This document shows, piece after piece, positions 1 through 8,129 of a stretch of 64,000 nt of DNA; position 1 is the stretch's first letter; each line of letters starts with the position of its first letter. A program made the position numbers and the translations under genes. This DNA is from Candidatus Pelagibacter sp. GTDB taxonomy: Bacteria; Pseudomonadota; Alphaproteobacteria; Pelagibacterales; Pelagibacteraceae. The notes beneath the pieces are model-generated. The model saw nothing but the letters and a program-made list of their open reading frames with translations. It was not told where the DNA came from and ran no database searches. Where the stretch lies: assembly GCA_028139285.1 (NCBI GenBank), contig JAOINI010000004.1, forward strand, positions 6,262-70,261, read 5' to 3'.

Positions 1-1
1 A

Positions 2-1435
2 TTCGGACAGTTCATTGATGGTAAGTGGCAAAAGTCTGCTAGCGGGGAAACATATGATGTCATTAACCCAGCAACTGAGGAACTAATAGGAAAAGCCTCT
101 AAAGCTAATAGTTCTGATGTGCAAAAAGCTTTAAAATCAGCGGAAAAGGGATTGGAAATTTGGCGGAATACTTCTCCATGGGAACGAGCAAAAGTCATAA
201 GAAAGATTTCAGAATTAATGAGACAAAAAGTAGATATTTTATCTAAATGGTTAACACTTGAAGTAGGAAAACCTTTAACTGAAGGACCTGGCGAAATTGG
301 TGGAGCAGCAGATATTTTTGAATGGAACTCAGAAGAAACTAAAAGAATTTTTGGAGAAATAAATCAAAGTCGTTTCCCAAACACTCGTATACACATAATA
401 TATCAGCCTGTTGGGGTTGTTGCCGCACTTATTCCATGGAACTTTCCTGTAGTTTTAGCTTCTAGAAAAATCTCTACAGCATTAGCTGCAGGATGTTCAG
501 TTATCGTGAAACCAGATGTTATAACACCGGGCTGTGTGATGGAAATTGTAGAAATTTGTAGAGAGGCAGGAGTTCCTCCAGGGGTAGTAAATTTATTATC
601 AGGTGATCCAGCAGGTATATCAGAGGAACTAATAAGATCTGATATTATTAAAAAAATTTCAATTACAGGATCTACTAGAGTAGGAAAATTAATATTAAAA
701 CAGGCTGCTGATAAAGTGCAAAGAGTGACAATGGAATTAAGTGGCCACTCTCCATTCATAGTTTTCGATGATGTTGATTTGAATAAAGTTACAGATATGG
801 CTATTACTGCAAAGTTTAGGAATAATGGTCAAGTATGTATATCACCAAACAGATTTTATATACATGAGAAGAAAAAAGATGAATTTGCAGAATTAATGGT
901 TAAAAAAACAAAAAAATTAAAGATGGGAAACGGAATGGATAAGGATACTTTGCTAGGCCCATTATGCACTAAACAAAGATTAGAGGGAGTAGAAAAGTTA
1001 GTTGAAACTACAAAAAAAGAGGGCGGAAAATTATTATTAGGAGGTAAAAGAGCTGCTAATTTTAATAAAGGATATTATTATGAGCCAACCATATTTGATG
1101 ATGTAAAAGATAATTTTACTATAATGAAGGAAGAACCATTTGGTCCAATAGTCCCAATTTTGAGTTTTAAAGATTTTGATGAAGTAATTAATAGGGCTAA
1201 TAACAATGATTTGGGATTATGTAGTTATGTTTATACTACAGATTTAAAAAAAGCTAATAAAGCTTCAGAAAGACTAGAAACTGGATGTGTAGCCGTTAAT
1301 ACCCCTGTCGTAGCTGTAGCTGAAGCACCATTTGGCGGTATAAAACAAACCGGGTACGGTAGGGAAGGTGGGTCTATGGCAATAAAAGATTATTTAAATA
1401 TAAAATATACACACTTTGGTATTTCCTACGAATGA
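2..1435 (+). CDS. NAD(P)-dependent aldehyde dehydrogenase, succinate-semialdehyde type (5' partial)
   Basis: Oxidises an aldehyde to the acid using NAD(P)+. The reading frame is open from base 2 (FGQFIDGKW), which matches the usual N-terminus of the family, so only a few residues lie outside the window; the first internal ATG is not the true start. Family marks are ALIPWNFP (substrate channel Asn), KISITGSTRVG (coenzyme loop), MELSGHSPF (general-base Glu), NNGQVCISPNRF (catalytic Cys) and EEPFGP. The stop overlaps the start of the aldolase gene (ATGA), so the two are probably cotranslated. HpaI-type aldolases often release succinate semialdehyde or lactaldehyde, either of which this enzyme could oxidise. 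The family is certain; the exact substrate is inference. Confidence 0.9.
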   Translation, partial: FGQFIDGKWQKSASGETYDVINPATEELIGKASKANSSDVQKALKSAEKGLEIWRNTSPWERAKVIRKISELMRQKVDILSKWLTLEVGKPLTEGPGEIGGAADIFEWNSEETKRIFGEINQSRFPNTRIHIIYQPVGVVAALIPWNFPVVLASRKISTALAAGCSVIVKPDVITPGCVMEIVEICREAGVPPGVVNLLSGDPAGISEELIRSDIIKKISITGSTRVGKLILKQAADKVQRVTMELSGHSPFIVFDDVDLNKVTDMAITAKFRNNGQVCISPNRFYIHEKKKDEFAELMVKKTKKLKMGNGMDKDTLLGPLCTKQRLEGVEKLVETTKKEGGKLLLGGKRAANFNKGYYYEPTIFDDVKDNFTIMKEEPFGPIVPILSFKDFDEVINRANNNDLGLCSYVYTTDLKKANKASERLETGCVAVNTPVVAVAEAPFGGIKQTGYGREGGSMAIKDYLNIKYTHFGISYE

Positions 1436-2223
1436 GAAAAAATAAACTCAAAGAAATGTTTAAAAAAGGTGAGCCAATTTTAAACGGTTGGTTACAAATA
1501 CCTAGCGCTTTTTCAGCTGAAGTAATGTCACATCAGGGTTGGGATTCATGTACAATTGATATGCAACATGGTGTTGTTGACTATTCTAACGCATTAAACA
1601 TGTTACAAGCCATTTCAACAACAGATGTAACTCCTTTAGCTAGAGTTAATTGGAATGAACCAGGACAAATAATGAAAATTTTAGATGCTGGATGTTATGG
1701 AATAATTTGTCCAATGGTAAGCAATCGTAAAGATGCTGAAAATTTTGTTAAAGCTTGTTTATATCCCTTAAAAGGTTATAGAAGTTTTGGCCCTGTTCGA
1801 GGTTTATTATATGGGGGTGATGATTACGCAAAACATGCAGATAATGAAATACTTAAAATTGCAATGATCGAAACAAAAGAAGCAATTGAAAAATTGGATG
1901 AAATACTCAACACACCTAATCTTGATGGAGTTTATATTGGACCTGCTGATCTTAGTTTAGCATTAGGAGAAGAACCTGGATTTGATAAGCCAGAAAACAC
2001 TAAAGCATTTAAGGAAATATCAAAAATCCTTGAGTTAACTAAGAAAAAAAATCTTCTAGCAGGGATCCACAACGGTTCTGTTGACTACGCTAAAAAAATG
2101 ATATCAAAAGGATTCGATCTAGTAACCGTAGGGTCTGACCAAAGATTTATAAGTTCTGGAGCAAAATTAGTAGTACAGAAAATTAAAGGAACAATAAAGA
2201 ATTCTGACACAAAAGGCTATTAA
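1432..2223 (+). CDS. HpcH/HpaI family aldolase
   Basis: A class II, metal-dependent pyruvate aldolase of the HpcH/HpaI/citrate-lyase-like TIM-barrel family (263 aa, normal length). It is recognised by TIDMQHGVVDY near residue 42, the central ICPMVSNRKDAENFVKA segment, YPLKGYRSFGP and the metal/substrate region MIETKEAIEKL followed by GVYIGPADLSLALG. Characterised members cleave 4-hydroxy-2-oxoheptanedioate or 2-keto-3-deoxy sugar acids to pyruvate plus an aldehyde. The start overlaps the stop of the upstream aldehyde dehydrogenase, which supports a two-step catabolic unit. The substrate cannot be read from sequence. Confidence 0.9.
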   Translation: MRKNKLKEMFKKGEPILNGWLQIPSAFSAEVMSHQGWDSCTIDMQHGVVDYSNALNMLQAISTTDVTPLARVNWNEPGQIMKILDAGCYGIICPMVSNRKDAENFVKACLYPLKGYRSFGPVRGLLYGGDDYAKHADNEILKIAMIETKEAIEKLDEILNTPNLDGVYIGPADLSLALGEEPGFDKPENTKAFKEISKILELTKKKNLLAGIHNGSVDYAKKMISKGFDLVTVGSDQRFISSGAKLVVQKIKGTIKNSDTKGY

Positions 2224-2230
2224 GCTTGGT

Positions 2231-2494
2231 ATGAGCTATTACGTCTATATGCTCAAATCTTATGGAGAAAAACCTATCACTTACGTAGGATATACGAATA
2301 ACTTAAAAAAAAGGATAAAACTCCATAATTTAGGAAAAGGTGCTAAATTTACTAGAGGAAGAACATGGAAACTTATTTACAAAGAATATTTCAAATCAAA
2401 AAGTAGAGCAATTTCTAGAGAATATTATATAAAGAATAATAGAGTGATAAGAAATAAAATAAAAAATGAAAATTTCAATACTATTACCCTATAA
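2231..2494 (+). CDS. GIY-YIG nuclease-domain protein (UPF0213/YhbQ type)
   Basis: A small 87-aa single-domain protein of the GIY-YIG superfamily. YYVYMLKS (GIY strand), TYVGYTNNLKKRIKLHN (YIG strand, Arg, His) and the family signature GKGAKFTRGR are in the right order, followed by SRAISREYYIK with the presumed metal-binding Glu. Proteins of this family are structure-selective nucleases or of unknown function. It starts 7 bp after the aldolase and overlaps the glycosyltransferase start (2466) by 29 bp. The last residues, NENFNTITL, are in the overlap and look unconstrained. The domain call is firm; the biological role is unknown. Confidence 0.8.
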   Translation: MSYYVYMLKSYGEKPITYVGYTNNLKKRIKLHNLGKGAKFTRGRTWKLIYKEYFKSKSRAISREYYIKNNRVIRNKIKNENFNTITL

Positions 2495-4598
2495 AGAAAA
2501 TTTTTCTCCTGAGTATCCTGGTGCAGTATCTTTGTTTGTTTATGAAACTACTAAAATTAGTAAATTTAGAAAAAATATAACAATATTTGGGAATACTAAT
2601 TTTAAAAAAAAATTTAATTTGAAATATATAAATATAGATTTAAGAAAAAATCTTTTTAGCAGTCAAACAAAGAATTATGTAAAAAAATTTGTTAAACTTG
2701 AAAAAAAAAATGACTCAACAATTATTGAAATTCACAACAGACCTAGTTACATTCAAATTTTATCAAAAGAAATTAAAAGAAAAATATTAGTCCTATATTT
2801 TCATAATGATCCCTTATCAATGGACGGATCTAAAACTATCCAAGAAAGAAAATACTTACTTAAAACTTGTTATAAAATTATATTTAACAGCTCCTGGTCA
2901 AAAAAAAGATTTTTGGAAGGTCTAGAAAATAAATTTGTAAATAGTGATAAATTACTAATTTTTCACCAATCTGCTAATAAAGGATCTATTGATCTTGTAA
3001 ATAAAAAAGAAAAATGGATAACTTTTGTTGGGAAACTTAATAAAGCAAAAGGATATGATGTTTTTGCATCCGCTATAAAAAAAGTTCTTAATAGAAATGC
3101 AAGTTGGAAAGCAAAAATAATTGGTGATGAAAAAAGAGAAAAAATTATTCTTGAGCATGATAGAGCTCATATTTTAGGATTTAAAAAACATAGTGAAGTT
3201 TTACAAATTTTTAAAAAAACAAGCATAGCTGTTGCCTGTTCTCGTTGGGAAGAGCCTTTCGGCAGAACTAGTTTGGAGGCCTCAGCAAATGGCTGTGCTG
3301 TTGTGATAACAAATAAGGGTGGACTGCCTGAAACTGTTACAGATGCCAAAATTTTAAAACGACTTAGTGTAAAAGAATTAACAAATACAATCAATTACCT
3401 CATCAAAAATGAAAAAATAAGAAGAAAACTTCAAAAATTATCTATTAAAAATTTTTATTTAACCCATTCTTTTGTAGCAGCATCAATTGATAATTATAGG
3501 TCAGAGAAAATAAGCTATTTAAAGAGAATAAATACAAAGAAAAATATTAAAAATTTAAGAATTTTACATATTACTAATTTTAATGAAAGACTAGACGGCA
3601 GACTTTTTTTTAATACCGGTAGGAGAATAAATAACGGTTTTATAAGACTTGGTCATAGTGTTTTAGGTTTTAGTGATAGGGATATTCAAAAATATTATAA
3701 AAATATAAGAGACTTCAAAGGAGCTAAGACCTTAAATGAGAAGCTCAGAAAAACTTGTTATAATTATAAACCAGATATAATTATGCTTGGACATGCCGAC
3801 CTAATATCTTCAGAACAGATTGCTGAACTAAGGAATGATTATCCAAATGTAAAATTTGGACAATGGTTTTTAGATCCTTTGAATAAAAAGGGACCTGATT
3901 ATGAAAGAAATAAAAGTCGGATTCTTGACAAAATTGACCATTTAGATGCTTCTTTTGTTACAACGAGTCCTTCAGTGTTAAATTTCTTGCCGAAAAATAA
4001 TAATAACTTCTACATACCAAATCCTAGCGATGACTCCTTTGAAACTTTAAATAATTTTTCAAAACCATGTAATGTTGATGTTTTTTTTGCACTTAGCCAT
4101 GGTGTGCATAGAGGTGTTTTAAAATCAGGTAAAATTGATGACAGAATAACTTTCCTAAAAAATTTAACTGAAAAAACACCAGATGTTAAATTTGACATAT
4201 ACGGTATAGATAAAATTCAACCTATTTGGGCAGATCATTATTTTAAAACAATAGCAAATGCAAAGATGGGTCTAAACCTAAGTAGAGGTGATGCAATTAA
4301 ATATTACAGTAGTGATAGAATAACACAAATTGTTGGGAATGGTTTGGTTTGTTTAATTGATGAAAAAACACAATACAGAGATTTTTTTGATGATTCCGAA
4401 ATGGTTTTTTATAAAAATATAAGTGACCTATCTGAAAAAATTTTAAAGATTTCTAGAGATGAAAAAATAAGGAAATCTATCGCAAAAAAAGGTAAGAAAA
4501 AGTATATGAAATATTTTAATTCAACATTAGTTGCTGATTTTATAATCAACAAGACTCTAGGTAGATTTGCTAGAAAAAAATATCATTGGCATGATTAA
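2466..4598 (+). CDS. two-domain glycosyltransferase (GT4 + CgeB-like)
   Basis: A 710-aa cytoplasmic protein made of two GT-B type glycosyltransferase units. The N-terminal half (about 1-345) is GT4-like, with WITFVGKLNKAKGYDVF and the donor-binding EEPFGRTSLEASANGCAVV followed by GGLPETV. The C-terminal half (about 365-700) begins LRILHITNFNERLDGRLFF and resembles the CgeB/DUF3880 plus Glyco_trans_1_2 unit (VGNGLVCLIDEKTQYRDFF). Such fusions build surface polysaccharide or decorate glycans with two successive sugars. It overlaps the GIY-YIG gene and abuts the GT9 gene with a one-base TAATG junction at 4598, forming an envelope-glycan cluster with it. The acceptor and sugars are unknown. Confidence 0.82.
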   Translation: MKISILLPYKENFSPEYPGAVSLFVYETTKISKFRKNITIFGNTNFKKKFNLKYINIDLRKNLFSSQTKNYVKKFVKLEKKNDSTIIEIHNRPSYIQILSKEIKRKILVLYFHNDPLSMDGSKTIQERKYLLKTCYKIIFNSSWSKKRFLEGLENKFVNSDKLLIFHQSANKGSIDLVNKKEKWITFVGKLNKAKGYDVFASAIKKVLNRNASWKAKIIGDEKREKIILEHDRAHILGFKKHSEVLQIFKKTSIAVACSRWEEPFGRTSLEASANGCAVVITNKGGLPETVTDAKILKRLSVKELTNTINYLIKNEKIRRKLQKLSIKNFYLTHSFVAASIDNYRSEKISYLKRINTKKNIKNLRILHITNFNERLDGRLFFNTGRRINNGFIRLGHSVLGFSDRDIQKYYKNIRDFKGAKTLNEKLRKTCYNYKPDIIMLGHADLISSEQIAELRNDYPNVKFGQWFLDPLNKKGPDYERNKSRILDKIDHLDASFVTTSPSVLNFLPKNNNNFYIPNPSDDSFETLNNFSKPCNVDVFFALSHGVHRGVLKSGKIDDRITFLKNLTEKTPDVKFDIYGIDKIQPIWADHYFKTIANAKMGLNLSRGDAIKYYSSDRITQIVGNGLVCLIDEKTQYRDFFDDSEMVFYKNISDLSEKILKISRDEKIRKSIAKKGKKKYMKYFNSTLVADFIINKTLGRFARKKYHWHD

Positions 4599-5599
4599 TG
4601 AAAAAGTTTCTTATTTTCCGAACAGATAGAGTAGGGGATTTTATACTTACCTGTATCTTAATTAAATCTATAAAAAGAAATAGACCAGATTCTGAAATTA
4701 CTGTTATATGCTCTGATCAAAATTATGATTATGTTAAAAATTATAGCTTGGTTGATAATGCAAAACTATATCCTAAAAAATTTATAAATAAGGTTTTTTT
4801 CTTTCTTACAATGATCAAAAGCGATTACGATTGTGTTCTATCATTAGATGGCAAAAAGAGATCTATTTTTGGATGTGTTATTTCTAAAGCAAAATTAAAG
4901 ATCATGACTGTAACAAAGAAAATTTATAAAAATATTTTTTTTAATCTCAAAGACAATATTCTTTTTATTAAAGATTTTAAATCAAGAATTGAAGAATTTA
5001 AATTTATTTTGAGGAAAGTTGAAATAGATTATTCTGATAAAGATTTGGATATTTTTGATAGTGAAAAAATTAAATCTAATTTAGATATAATAAACGGAAT
5101 CTCAGACAAATCATTCAACCAGCTTCATCTTGACGAAAAATGGATTACTGAGTCATATAGAGGAAAGAGAAAATCTAGAAATTTTAAGCCTATAAATGCC
5201 TCAATAGAACAAATGTGTAATTTTATAAGGGAATTCGTAAAAAAATCACAAAAAGATCTGGTCATATCTGCCGGAGCCGAAACAAATAGCTTAATTATTG
5301 GCGTCAAAGAAAATTTTCACAAAAATGATATTTCTTTTTTGAATGGTAGAAAAATAATAATCTTGGATAATATATCTTTTACAGATTTAAAACTAATTAT
5401 AAAAAAAGCAAATATAGTTATTGCCTGTCATGGCTCACCAGCACACGTTGCCTCTTCATTTAATACTAAAATAATAGATATTTTTGATCAGAAAAACGAG
5501 GAATTTTATAAATTCTATACAAACCATCTAAGAAATTATAAATATTTATATAGAGAAGATTTTAGTATTTTAGCAAAAAATATCTTACAGTTAGTTTAG
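4598..5599 (+). CDS. glycosyltransferase family 9 (heptosyltransferase-like)
   Basis: GT9 family member, 333 aa. The N-terminus KFLIFRTDRVGDFILT is the typical acceptor-domain start of ADP-heptose:LPS heptosyltransferases, and VIACHGSPAHVASSF near residue 285 is the donor-site loop (usually GxxSGxxHxAA, here with CHGSPAH). The middle is lysine-rich and poorly conserved. It follows the two-domain glycosyltransferase with a one-base overlap and ends tail-to-tail on the FkbM gene, sharing TTAG. It probably adds a heptose or related sugar to lipopolysaccharide or another surface glycan; the exact sugar is inference. Confidence 0.78.
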   Translation: MKKFLIFRTDRVGDFILTCILIKSIKRNRPDSEITVICSDQNYDYVKNYSLVDNAKLYPKKFINKVFFFLTMIKSDYDCVLSLDGKKRSIFGCVISKAKLKIMTVTKKIYKNIFFNLKDNILFIKDFKSRIEEFKFILRKVEIDYSDKDLDIFDSEKIKSNLDIINGISDKSFNQLHLDEKWITESYRGKRKSRNFKPINASIEQMCNFIREFVKKSQKDLVISAGAETNSLIIGVKENFHKNDISFLNGRKIIILDNISFTDLKLIIKKANIVIACHGSPAHVASSFNTKIIDIFDQKNEEFYKFYTNHLRNYKYLYREDFSILAKNILQLV

Positions 5600-6291
5600 A
5601 TTTTAAATTTTTTATTCACAAAAACAAGATCCGAGTTAACCCAATTTATTAATTTATAATTATTTTTTTTCAAAAGTTTAAACGTATTGCTCTTGAGTAT
5701 AAAATCTAAATTTTGATTTTGTGTTTCAATTTCTTTATTCGAAGTATTTAAGATTTCGATTACAATACAATCAATATTATATTTCTTAAATTTAAAATTT
5801 TTTAAAGCTTCATATTCATGATTTTCTATATCTATACTTAGCAAATTCAATTTTGATTTTTTGTAAGGTGAATTCTCTATTATATCGTTTAAAGTTGTTG
5901 TTTCTCTTGCAATAATTTTTTTTGGTTTTGCTTTTCTTTTTTTAACTAACTTAAAATCTACTGTATTAAGAGCTGATCGTTCATGATAAAAATAATATTT
6001 AATTTTATTTTTTTTACTACTTATTAAAGCATTTACATTATAATCTTTTTTTCTTAAATTTTTAAATTCTTTGATAGATTTTTGATCTGCATCAATATTT
6101 ATTCCTTCCCAGCCTCTTTTATGAAGTAAATATGTATTATTATGTTTTATTGGATGGTTGCATCCTAAATCTATATAAATTCCTTTTTTCATTTTAGAAA
6201 ACATTCTATCAATAATTAAATCAACGCCACTAATAGAATAAGAGATCTTGGTATACTTATTATAATAAATCTTTTTAAGAATATTTTTCAT
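5596..6291 (-). CDS. FkbM family methyltransferase
   Basis: SAM-dependent methyltransferase of the FkbM type (Methyltransf_21), 231 aa. The SAM-binding strand GIYIDLGCNHPIKHNNTYLL, then WEGINIDADQKSIKEF (acidic ribose-binding residue) and LLSIDIENHEYEALK are diagnostic. Members near glycosyltransferases O-methylate sugars in surface polysaccharides. Its start overlaps the stop of the recombinase gene by 4 bp, so the two are in the same leftward unit although they are functionally unrelated, as is common in a cargo region. The acceptor is unknown. Confidence 0.82.
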   Translation of the reverse strand: MKNILKKIYYNKYTKISYSISGVDLIIDRMFSKMKKGIYIDLGCNHPIKHNNTYLLHKRGWEGINIDADQKSIKEFKNLRKKDYNVNALISSKKNKIKYYFYHERSALNTVDFKLVKKRKAKPKKIIARETTTLNDIIENSPYKKSKLNLLSIDIENHEYEALKNFKFKKYNIDCIVIEILNTSNKEIETQNQNLDFILKSNTFKLLKKNNYKLINWVNSDLVFVNKKFKI

Positions 6292-7202
6292 TTATTTGAA
6301 ATTTTATTTAATGCATTATTTTTAAACAAATCGGCTTCTTTAATATATCTTCGCACCATATCTACTGATTTATGTCCAGTCATTGCCATGATGTTTCTTT
6401 CGTCAGCTCCATATTCAGCCGTTGTTGTAGCAAAACCAGATCTAAGACTGTGACCAGCATATTTTTTTTCATCTAAACCTACACTTAGAGCATGTTTCTT
6501 TATTATCAAAGCTACATTCTTATCTGATATGGGAAAAACTAAATCATTTTTATTTTCAATCATCCAGTTTCTAAGATGACCGACTGGGCAATATTCTATA
6601 TATTTGAAAGAGGGGATTGCTTTAGTCATTCCCTCTCCAGATTGATCAGATTTTGATTTTTTAACAAAGATTTTTACCCCTTCGTTGACAAATTCAACAT
6701 CATCTCTTGTAATGGCTACAAGCTCTGATCTTCTAAATCCCCCTGAGAAACCAACTAAAATTAAAGTTTTGTCCCTTAATTTTTTGAATTCACTAACTTT
6801 GGAGTCATTTATTGCTTTAATAATTTGTTTTAAATTATTAAATAATAATGGTTTTTTTGCTTTTTGATGAATTCCTATTTGTCTTTTAATACCTAATAAA
6901 TTTTCAACGATTATTGGATGTTTCGTATCTAAATAATGACCTTTGTATTTATGCATTACGTTTATAGACGCTAAACGTCTTTTTAAAGTACTGTATTTAG
7001 ATTGTTTCGATAGGTGTGTCATGTATAGAGAGACTATCTTAGGATCTGTGGGCATGCTTTTCATCCCATGTTTTGAGCAAAATAATGCAAAGTCGTTAAA
7101 ATCAGATTTATAGGCTCGAATAGTATTTTTAGCTTTAGATAGCTTTAAATTGTCTAAAGTTTCAATTTCAAGTTTTTTAATTTCAGTTGTTAGATCTTTC
7201 AT
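6288..7202 (-). CDS. tyrosine recombinase / phage-type integrase
   Basis: A full-length 304-aa tyrosine recombinase. The N-terminal SAM-like core-binding domain (about 1-110, TIRAYKSDFNDFALFC) is followed by the catalytic domain. The complete catalytic set is visible: Arg157 in GFRRSEL, Lys in the beta-hairpin around 181-184, His251-x-x-Arg254 in HSLRSG, His277 in TGHKS and the nucleophile Tyr286 in VRRYI. It could be a mobile-element integrase or a Xer-like resolvase; the N-terminal half fits an integrase of a genomic island. A perfect 11-bp inverted repeat with a 7-bp spacer lies 2 bp upstream of its start codon. It sits between surface-glycan genes and a DNA-repair gene in an accessory-looking region. 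Confidence 0.9.
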   Translation of the reverse strand: MKDLTTEIKKLEIETLDNLKLSKAKNTIRAYKSDFNDFALFCSKHGMKSMPTDPKIVSLYMTHLSKQSKYSTLKRRLASINVMHKYKGHYLDTKHPIIVENLLGIKRQIGIHQKAKKPLLFNNLKQIIKAINDSKVSEFKKLRDKTLILVGFSGGFRRSELVAITRDDVEFVNEGVKIFVKKSKSDQSGEGMTKAIPSFKYIEYCPVGHLRNWMIENKNDLVFPISDKNVALIIKKHALSVGLDEKKYAGHSLRSGFATTTAEYGADERNIMAMTGHKSVDMVRRYIKEADLFKNNALNKISNK

Positions 7203-7203
7203 A

Positions 7204-7232
7204 ATTTCCGATAACCATTAATTATCGGAAAT
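7204..7232. repeat. perfect 11-7-11 inverted repeat, candidate recombinase core site or operator
   Basis: The left arm ATTTCCGATAA (7204-7214) and right arm TTATCGGAAAT (7222-7232) are perfect reverse complements around the 7-bp spacer CCATTAA. The arm length and inner ends (ATAA / TTAT) are those of tyrosine-recombinase core sites; bacterial dif sites have 11-bp arms and a 6-bp spacer with the same inner tetranucleotides. It lies in the 50-bp divergent gap between the recombinase (leftward) and the 63-aa membrane protein (rightward), so an operator for autoregulation is the alternative reading. Confidence 0.75.
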
Positions 7233-7252
7233 AATATATTAAGTGATTTTAT

Positions 7253-7444
7253 ATGTCAATAAGTATAATTTTAAAGATCATGATTAAATTTATTCTTCCA
7301 ATAGCAGTATTTATTGCAGCCGTTTATGGAATTTCGTATTTCTGGACTAACTCGAGTTCAAAAGGCAAAAAGATGATAGCTTTAAGCTTAATAATAGGCC
7401 TTTTAATAGGCATAACTCTAACAATTTTCTTAATATTTGACTAA
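7253..7444 (+). CDS. small two-helix membrane protein, unknown function
   Basis: A 63-aa protein with two predicted membrane helices (about 6-28 and 41-62) joined by a short polar turn containing SSSKGKK. No family is recognised. Its stop overlaps the alkyltransferase start (TAATG at 7442-7446), which argues that it is translated and cotranscribed. It starts 20 bp after the inverted repeat at 7204-7232. Function unknown; confidence rests on the coupling to the next gene. Confidence 0.55.
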   Translation: MSISIILKIMIKFILPIAVFIAAVYGISYFWTNSSSKGKKMIALSLIIGLLIGITLTIFLIFD

Positions 7445-7719
7445 TGAAACTAGTAGGAACTGAATTTCAGTTAAAAGTATGGGCTTATTTGAGAAAAATA
7501 CCTCGTGGAAGCGTTAAAACCTACTCTCAAGTCGCAAAAGCCATCGGAAAACCGCTTGCTGTGCGTGCTGTAGCCAATGCTATAGGAAAAAACCCCTATG
7601 CACCCAAAATACCTTGCCATAGAGTGATTAGATCTGATGGATCACTTGGTGGCTATTCAGGCAAAGGAGGAGTTAAAACTAAGAGATTTTTGCTTCAAAA
7701 GGAGGGTATAACGCTCTAG
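7444..7719 (+). CDS. ogt: methylated-DNA-protein cysteine methyltransferase, minimal C-terminal-domain form
   Basis: Transfers alkyl groups from O6-alkylguanine in DNA to its own cysteine. Only the winged-helix DNA-binding/active-site domain is present (91 aa; full Ogt/Ada C-terminal proteins have about 160-180 aa). It contains the helix with Arg41 (VRAVANAIGKNP, the nucleotide-flipping Arg) and the active site IPCHRVI with Cys58, followed by GGYSGG-like GGYSGKGG. Because the Cys is present, it is not an alkyltransferase-like (ATL) protein, in which this residue is Trp or Ala. It is coupled to the upstream small membrane protein and followed by a long gene-free stretch. Confidence 0.88.
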   Translation: MKLVGTEFQLKVWAYLRKIPRGSVKTYSQVAKAIGKPLAVRAVANAIGKNPYAPKIPCHRVIRSDGSLGGYSGKGGVKTKRFLLQKEGITL

Positions 7720-8129
7720 AATTGTTATTTGGCGGGCGATCTGGTCTATTGCCCCCTATTTCATTGTATTTTTTATCCACACACCAGTAGGTTGTACGCT
7801 AAAATCATTAATTCCAAAAAAAATGACCTCTATGGCCATTTAAACGGTATATTCCTAATATGCAGAGCTTCTAAAAATATTGAATATTACTGTTTCTAAA
7901 CTGCTCTAAAACACCCTATTTTAAAAGATTTATTGATATATTCATTTAATATTTGATCAATTTTATCGCTAAGACGTAATTTTTATAGATTTTTAAAGGG
8001 ATTTATTATTTTTTCTTATTAAATAGGTTAAATTTATTGTCATTTATAGAGGTTTTCTCATATATATATAAATAATACTTACCTATTAATGAATATTATA
8101 CATTAAGTAATCTACGTAAACTACTGTAT
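7720..8129. other. 410-bp gene-free stretch
   Basis: This is the only gap above 300 bp in an otherwise tightly packed window. No long reading frame, tRNA or clear rho-independent terminator is visible. The first 120 bp are richer in GC than the surroundings (GGCGGGCGATCTGG, then GCCCCC), and the rest is AT-rich with a TATATATATA run near 8060. It separates the recombinase-associated block from the convergent AEC transporter gene and may be decayed accessory DNA or hold an unrecognised small RNA. Confidence 0.5.

Noticed and set aside
7734..7776. GC-rich GGCGGGC...GCCCCC as terminator of the alkyltransferase gene
   Set aside because: Only four contiguous G-C pairs form with a long loop, and no T-run follows; too weak to call.
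8058..8072. TATATATATA run as functional repeat
   Set aside because: Short and expected by chance at this base composition.
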